This document shows, piece after piece, positions 25,436 through 29,459 of a stretch of DNA of 29,459 nt. Position 1 is the first letter of the stretch; each line of letters starts with the position of its first letter. The position numbers were made by a program, and so were the translations under genes. The stretch lies in NCBI GenBank assembly GCA_937127195.1, contig CAKZLT010000297.1:1-29459 (forward strand), read 5' to 3'. The notes below the pieces were generated by a model. It searched no databases, was not told the DNA's origin, and saw nothing but the letters and a program-made list of their open reading frames with translations. Source of the DNA: an uncultured Saprospiraceae bacterium (GTDB lineage: Bacteria; Bacteroidota; Bacteroidia; Chitinophagales; Saprospiraceae).

Positions 25436-25636
25436 ATTATTGTTTTGTATAATTTAATAGCTTCTAATAGACTGGAAATATAAACAAATTAGATTTATTT
25501 ATAAAGTGTTATTGTGTCTTTTGTTTGTTGTATATTGAAATTTAATATTTGTTTTTTGAAAGAATGTTATGTTTTTAGCCATCTTAGGTGGTATCACAGA
25601 ATGGTCTCATGGCTCAAATCATAGTATTATTCATTC

Positions 25637-26347
25637 CTAAAGTCCTTTTCTAGTTCTTTTTTTCAATTTAAAAATTCGGTCTTCATAATATTCTTTCAAC
25701 TCATCCGCGAAAGTCAATGGTTTTTTATATTCTATTGTTATTTTATAAAAACGATTATTCTTAGCCAAATCAATAGCTTTTTCTAGTTGTTCTTTTTCTT
25801 GCTCTAAATAATTTTTCTTAGAAAAAACCTTTACTTCAGACGCAGAATCATCAAGAAATATATGGGTATTTCCCATAAAGATATGAGCATGATAGGCTTG
25901 TAAGGTTTCCAGAGTACCCGTTTTATAAATTTCAATAAGTTGCCTCGTAACCTCTGTCGCAATATCCGTTTGTTCTTCATTTCTGAAAAATTTATCTGGA
26001 TGAACGTGCAGCATTGCTTCTCGGTATAGTCTTTTTTTCTCTTTTTGCTGTTCGGTAGGCAAAACGCTTTTTTTCTTCTGAGGAATGATGCGTATTTCTT
26101 TTGGTTCTTTATAGTTTTTGCCACGTTTTTTTTGCTCTAATCGCTTTGCTTTTTTTGCTTTTTTGATTTGCTTATATAAAATAAATAATTCTTGAGATTC
26201 TACAATCAAATCACCGACATGATAACGAAGCAAAGCCTCAAAACTTCGAGTTTCTCTTTTGATTCTGTCTAGTTCCTGCTGGAGAATTTGAATCTGTTCT
26301 TGTAATTCCTTTTGTTCTGTAAAGATGGGAAGCTTTCTTTTGGACAT
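25637..26347 (-). CDS. J-domain-like coiled-coil protein
   Basis: A basic, soluble 236-residue protein. Residues 9-65 form a coiled coil (KELQEQIQILQQELDRIKRE) that passes into a Lys-rich linker. Residues ~105-160 look like the core of a J domain: KKRLYREAMLHVHPDKFF carries helix II and the HPD tripeptide that stimulates DnaK, followed by a helix (TEVTRQLIEIYKTG). The preceding helix I is poorly conserved and no zinc-finger or C-terminal client-binding domain of DnaJ is present, so it is not a classical DnaJ. A second charged helix, then a basic tail (FKLKKRTRKGL), ends the protein. It may be a specialised DnaK co-chaperone or a diverged J-like protein that lost that role. The ATG at 26345-26347 starts MSKRKLPIF. 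There is a strong terminator between it and the upstream PorE-like gene. Confidence 0.8.
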   Translation of the reverse strand: MSKRKLPIFTEQKELQEQIQILQQELDRIKRETRSFEALLRYHVGDLIVESQELFILYKQIKKAKKAKRLEQKKRGKNYKEPKEIRIIPQKKKSVLPTEQQKEKKRLYREAMLHVHPDKFFRNEEQTDIATEVTRQLIEIYKTGTLETLQAYHAHIFMGNTHIFLDDSASEVKVFSKKNYLEQEKEQLEKAIDLAKNNRFYKITIEYKKPLTFADELKEYYEDRIFKLKKRTRKGL

Positions 26348-26481
26348 GAAATAGAGTTGATTTGATTAGAACGATTAGAACTATTGCAATTTTTTTTGAG
26401 GCTTTTTGACAATCTTGCGGCTACTTGCTACGCTCAAATTTAGTATTATTTCGAATTTTACAATGAGATTTTCAGAGAATC

Positions 26482-26539
26482 AAAAAAACCTTACTAAAAA
26501 CACTTTTATTATTATAGTAAAAGTGTTTTTAGTAAGGTT
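26482..26539 (-). terminator. 22-bp Rho-independent terminator of the PorE-like gene
   Basis: The arms 26487-26508 and 26518-26539 pair perfectly over 22 bases (aaccttactaaaaacac... with its complement) around a 9-base loop. On the minus strand the stem is followed at once by a run of seven T (26482-26488 read as A on +). It starts 24 bases past the stop of the gene at 26563. Confidence 0.9.
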
Positions 26540-26562
26540 ATCAATTTTATAGAACAATAGCA

Positions 26563-29037
26563 CTAGTCTATGTCTCTAATCATTCGTCCGACACGACGAT
26601 TATCTTCATAACGAATAATAAAGGCTCTATCATATCCCTTAGAACGCAATTCTCGTAAAGCTTTCTTTGCTGTTGAAAAATTAGGAAATGAAGCGACCAT
26701 CACACGAGTCACTTCTCTACCTTCTCTTGATGTTGCAGTTTCCCTTACAATCTCTCCGACAGAAGTTGCTGTTTCAAATTTTCGTGCTTTATAAGTACTT
26801 ACAGCCGCCAATTGAATTCTGTAATGTGTACCAATTCCAACTTCAACGCCAGGGAAGTCATTATCAATAATTGGTTTATTATCAATTTCTAAATACCCGC
26901 CAGCTACTTTCAAATAAGGCTTACCATTATATATATCAATATCATCGATTTGACCTTGGGTCAAAGCCGAAATATGTTTTTTTCCAATGGTATTGCTAGC
27001 ATTAGGAAAGTCATTAGTCGTTGGTTCATCACCAGTTACTCTATCGGGTTGCTCTGGCTTTACGTATGGTTTATCTACTACTTCTTCTCCACTATTATCA
27101 TTATCATTATCATTATCAAAAGTAATAGGTTTATTAACCTTTTCTTCCTTTGGTTTGACCACCTTCCTTTCTGGACGAGTCCCTTGATTTCCTTCTGTTA
27201 CCTTATATTTATCACGACCACCACCAGGAACGGGAGGATCAGAACTTCCATTTCCACCTCCTGGAATTTCCTCTTCACCTGAAGAAGATCCTTCTCCTGG
27301 AATTCCTGGAGAAGGATCACTTGTTTTTGAACCTGGAATAGGAGGACCTTCTCCATCTACCTCCGAGTTGTCAGAAATAGAAAGATCTGGTTCTCCTGTG
27401 CCTGGTACATCTACTCTTACATTGTTATTGTCACTGTTATTAGAAGCTATATTTTGGCTCTCCATTGCCAAGTCAATATTGATAGAATTTTGACCTTCAT
27501 AATCAGTCGTATTTATATCAAAACTCCCCGTTTCGTATCCTCGTTTCTCTGTTTTTATTTGGTATTCTTTCCCAGGTTGAATAACAAATTGATAATAGCC
27601 ATCAGGTGTAATATTGGAATTAAGAGCGTACTCTTTACCGCTAATCACTTCAAAAATACTCACCATTACATTTTGAATCAATTTAGCTGAATTTCCATCT
27701 TCATGTATTTTTCCTTCCAGTACAACCTCTTCTTCCTCAATGCTAAAAAGGAATAAATCATCGTCGTCAGTATTTGTTTTTTCTCCACCAAAAGTACGAT
27801 TAGAAGAGACAAAGCCACTATTCAAATCTTCTCTCAACACCAAATAAGCATCATCACTACTAGAGTTAATTGGAGCTTCAAGATGTTCTGGCTGCGCCCA
27901 ATTATTCAAAGCTCCTTTGGCTTTGAATACATCAAAACCACCAAGGTTTGGATGTCCATTAGAACTGAAATATAAGGTGCGAGTCGAACCAACGAAGAAA
28001 GGTGAAATTTCATCTTGAGGTGTATTAATACTTTCACCTAAATTAACTGGAATATCAAAATTCAAATCATCCGTATTGTAATTTTTAGTAGCATACCAAA
28101 TATCTTTACCTCCATAAGAGCCTTCTCGATCCGAAGTGAAATAAATGATTTCCTTCCCATTCTCTACGGTAACATAAGGATCCATAGCTGTGTAGCCTTC
28201 ACTATTAATGTAATCAGGTAATTTTTGAGGCTTTGACCAAGAACCTGGCCCACGCTGCATCACATAGATTTCACAACGATATTCGCCATCTATAATGTCG
28301 CATTGCGAGAAGTAAAAGCGCATTTTGTTAGGCGTAAATGAGCCGCCACAAAAATGTTCTTTTTCCATTGCACCAAAAATAGCAGGTTCTAAAGGTTCTT
28401 TCCAAGTACGATCAAGGCGTTCTGTTCTATATATTTTGGTGGCAATTTTATTATCAGAAGAATAATACAAAATATCTGTACCGAAAGGAATAGGAGCAAA
28501 CTCTTTACGAGGACTATTAACCATTTTAGTCAAGTACGAAATTTTAATATTTTCAGAAGGCTCTGTTTCTTGTGCTAATGTACAACCTTGCATTTCACGA
28601 GTTGCCCAATCACTCATTTCTTGATAATCTTCTCCTCGATAAGCATCCGAAAAAGCATCAAATTCAGTAGCCGCGTCTTGATAATTTCCAATTCCTTTTA
28701 ATCCCATTGCATAATAAAAGCGAGCTTTAGGGTATTTTTTAGTTTCATCCTTAATATTTTCTAATGCCATCACCACATCTTGATAACGACGTGCTTTGAA
28801 TGCTGTTTCGCCAGCTTTAAATGCAACCGCTTTTTTCTTTGGTTTTTCTACTAATACACTCAGATAGTGTAAAGCCGCACTCGAAAAGTCGCCTTCGCTT
28901 CTTAATTTATCGCCAGCTTTTAGTCGTTTTTTCCAACTATCATTTTGGTTTGGTTCTATAGCTTGTCCAGAAAGTTGTGCAATGCTTCCTGATAAGCATA
29001 AAATAAAAAATATGGTTCTCAAAATAGCTCTTTTCAT
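26563..29037 (-). CDS. PorE-like scaffold: TPR, PD40 propeller, carboxypeptidase-like domain, SPOR
   Basis: An exported 824-residue envelope protein. The signal peptide is MKRAILRTIFFILCLSGSIA. Residues ~35-150 form TPR helices (ARFYYAMGLKGIGNYQDAA). Residues ~175-435 hold PD40/WD40-like propeller blades (LYYSSDNK, MRFYFSQCD, IIYFTSDREGSYGGKDIWYA, LYFSSNGHPNLGGFDVF). Residues ~440-530 are a carboxypeptidase regulatory-like domain (YYQFVIQPGKEYQIKTEKRG). A Gly/Pro/Ser/acidic linker spans ~535-690, and a SPOR domain ends the protein (HYRIQLAAVSTYK, VASFPNFSTAKKALRELRSK). The first three domains match PorE, a periplasmic component of the type IX secretion system that binds peptidoglycan through an OmpA-like C-terminus. 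Here SPOR, which binds denuded glycan strands, takes that place. It may tether an envelope complex to septal or remodelled peptidoglycan. The start is the ATG at 29035-29037. Confidence 0.88.
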   Translation of the reverse strand: MKRAILRTIFFILCLSGSIAQLSGQAIEPNQNDSWKKRLKAGDKLRSEGDFSSAALHYLSVLVEKPKKKAVAFKAGETAFKARRYQDVVMALENIKDETKKYPKARFYYAMGLKGIGNYQDAATEFDAFSDAYRGEDYQEMSDWATREMQGCTLAQETEPSENIKISYLTKMVNSPRKEFAPIPFGTDILYYSSDNKIATKIYRTERLDRTWKEPLEPAIFGAMEKEHFCGGSFTPNKMRFYFSQCDIIDGEYRCEIYVMQRGPGSWSKPQKLPDYINSEGYTAMDPYVTVENGKEIIYFTSDREGSYGGKDIWYATKNYNTDDLNFDIPVNLGESINTPQDEISPFFVGSTRTLYFSSNGHPNLGGFDVFKAKGALNNWAQPEHLEAPINSSSDDAYLVLREDLNSGFVSSNRTFGGEKTNTDDDDLFLFSIEEEEVVLEGKIHEDGNSAKLIQNVMVSIFEVISGKEYALNSNITPDGYYQFVIQPGKEYQIKTEKRGYETGSFDINTTDYEGQNSINIDLAMESQNIASNNSDNNNVRVDVPGTGEPDLSISDNSEVDGEGPPIPGSKTSDPSPGIPGEGSSSGEEEIPGGGNGSSDPPVPGGGRDKYKVTEGNQGTRPERKVVKPKEEKVNKPITFDNDNDNDNSGEEVVDKPYVKPEQPDRVTGDEPTTNDFPNASNTIGKKHISALTQGQIDDIDIYNGKPYLKVAGGYLEIDNKPIIDNDFPGVEVGIGTHYRIQLAAVSTYKARKFETATSVGEIVRETATSREGREVTRVMVASFPNFSTAKKALRELRSKGYDRAFIIRYEDNRRVGRMIRDID

Positions 29038-29055
29038 TTTTATTCTTTTTTGTTT

Positions 29056-29102
29056 GTTCTTTGATAGACTCTAATATTTAGAAGCTATTTTTATCAAAGA
29101 AC
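29056..29102 (-). promoter_or_regulatory. Leader hairpin of the PorE-like gene
   Basis: gttctttgata (29056-29066) and tatcaaagaac (29092-29102) pair perfectly over 11 bases, extendable by two more pairs, around a 25-base loop. It lies 18 bases upstream of the minus-strand start codon, where it could shape translation or be an operator. Confidence 0.45.
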
Positions 29103-29148
29103 TATCAGTTATTGTGGTATTGTATCTTATTAATTAAGTAGTTGTGGT

Positions 29149-29210
29149 TAAATATTTTTATGAAGAAGTTATTTTTTTATAAAAGAAACTCATAAAGTGG
29201 AAAATATTTA
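29149..29210 (-). terminator. Inverted repeat behind purN
   Basis: taaatatttt (29149-29158) pairs with aaaatattta (29201-29210). Just inside, tatga can pair with tcata, and a TTTTTTATAAAA core lies in the loop. It is about 47 bases past the purN stop and lacks a T-run on the minus strand, so the terminator role is uncertain. Confidence 0.35.
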
Positions 29211-29256
29211 GACTTAACGACTTATTATAAATGTATAGTTCAAGATTTATTCCAAT

Positions 29257-29459
29257 TTACGATTTTTCGATGAGTTCTTCTATGACATTAGGGTAGTTCG
29301 TATGTTCTAGTGTCCTAATTTTGAGGGCAATGTCTTCTGCCGTATCTTCTGGCGTAAGCTCACAGCTTACCTGAAAGATAATATTTCCCTCATCATAATG
29401 TTCATTTACATAATGAATCGTAACCCCCGTTTCGCTTTCTTGAGCCGCACAAACGCCTT
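29257..29459 (-). CDS. purN: Phosphoribosylglycinamide formyltransferase, 3' part
   Basis: Catalyses transfer of a formyl group from 10-formyl-tetrahydrofolate to GAR in step 3 of purine synthesis. Only the last 67 codons before the stop lie in the window; the frame runs off the right edge. The visible part contains ETGVTIHYVNEHYDEGNIIF, the segment that follows the catalytic aspartate region in PurN, then ELTPEDTAEDIALKIRTLEH and YPNVIEELI, the family's C-terminal helix. The stop is TAA at 29257-29259. The gene would precede the PorE-like gene on the same strand, but the 219-base gap with two inverted repeats suggests no shared operon. The family call is firm; the N-terminal half with the folate-binding residues is not in view. 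Confidence 0.93.
   Translation of the reverse strand, partial: GVCAAQESETGVTIHYVNEHYDEGNIIFQVSCELTPEDTAEDIALKIRTLEHTNYPNVIEELIEKS

Noticed and set aside
25569..25640. 23-codon plus-strand frame starting MFLAILGG
   Set aside because: Too short to support, overlaps the 3' end of the J-domain-like gene, and no context suggests a leader peptide.
26950..27282. 110-codon plus-strand frame
   Set aside because: It is antisense to the low-complexity linker of the PorE-like protein, whose composition keeps the opposite frame open.

Overview
The window is AT-rich, double-stranded-genome bacterial DNA that reads as Bacteroidota. The evidence is the set of families: SprB-type repeats, MopE-like and thrombospondin type 3 calcium motifs, SdrD B-like domains, a PorE-like TPR/beta-propeller/SPOR envelope protein, a small DUF4834-like protein, and the near absence of Shine-Dalgarno sites before starts. 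A marine or filamentous gliding lineage (Saprospiria or Cytophagia) would fit, but I cannot fix the genus.

Layout from left to right. The 3' part of rfbD (dTDP-4-dehydrorhamnose reductase, +) ends at a clear terminator. Two secreted or envelope proteins follow on +: an unknown 202-residue protein and a very long TraB/GumN-domain protein (about 1192 aa). A perfect 54-bp palindrome at 5578-5631 separates these from two giant minus-strand surface proteins (1864 and 2003 aa). The first has a CUB-like domain, SprB repeats, an FG-GAP beta-propeller and TSP3/MopE repeats. The second has a DUF11-like N-terminal half, four SdrD B-like domains and TSP3/MopE repeats. Their last ~120 residues are almost the same, and neither ends in a recognisable type IX secretion C-terminal domain.

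From 18.3 kb the region becomes mixed housekeeping and envelope: a 133-aa protein resembling the N-terminal domain of some Bacteroidota methyltransferases (+), a DHH/DHHA1 phosphoesterase of the NrnA type (-), a DUF349-like coiled-coil protein with a C-terminal 48-bp tandem repeat (+), a putative lipoprotein (+), a CIA30-family secreted protein (+), an unlisted 56-aa membrane protein (-), a 608-aa PLP enzyme of the Cys/Met metabolism family (-), a J-domain-like protein (-), a PorE-like protein whose expected OmpA domain is replaced by SPOR (-), and the 3' end of purN (-).

Most genes look singly transcribed. Nearly every convergent or tandem junction has its own strong hairpin, several of them perfect over 20 or more base pairs, and intergenic DNA carries further inverted and dispersed repeats. 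The functional theme is the cell envelope: surface polysaccharide precursor synthesis, giant calcium-dependent adhesin-like proteins, and a periplasmic peptidoglycan-bound scaffold. I see no IS transposase, CRISPR array, tRNA or rRNA. The best candidates for something new are the shared non-canonical C-terminal module of the two giant proteins and the SPOR-ended PorE-like protein; a functional link between them is only inference.
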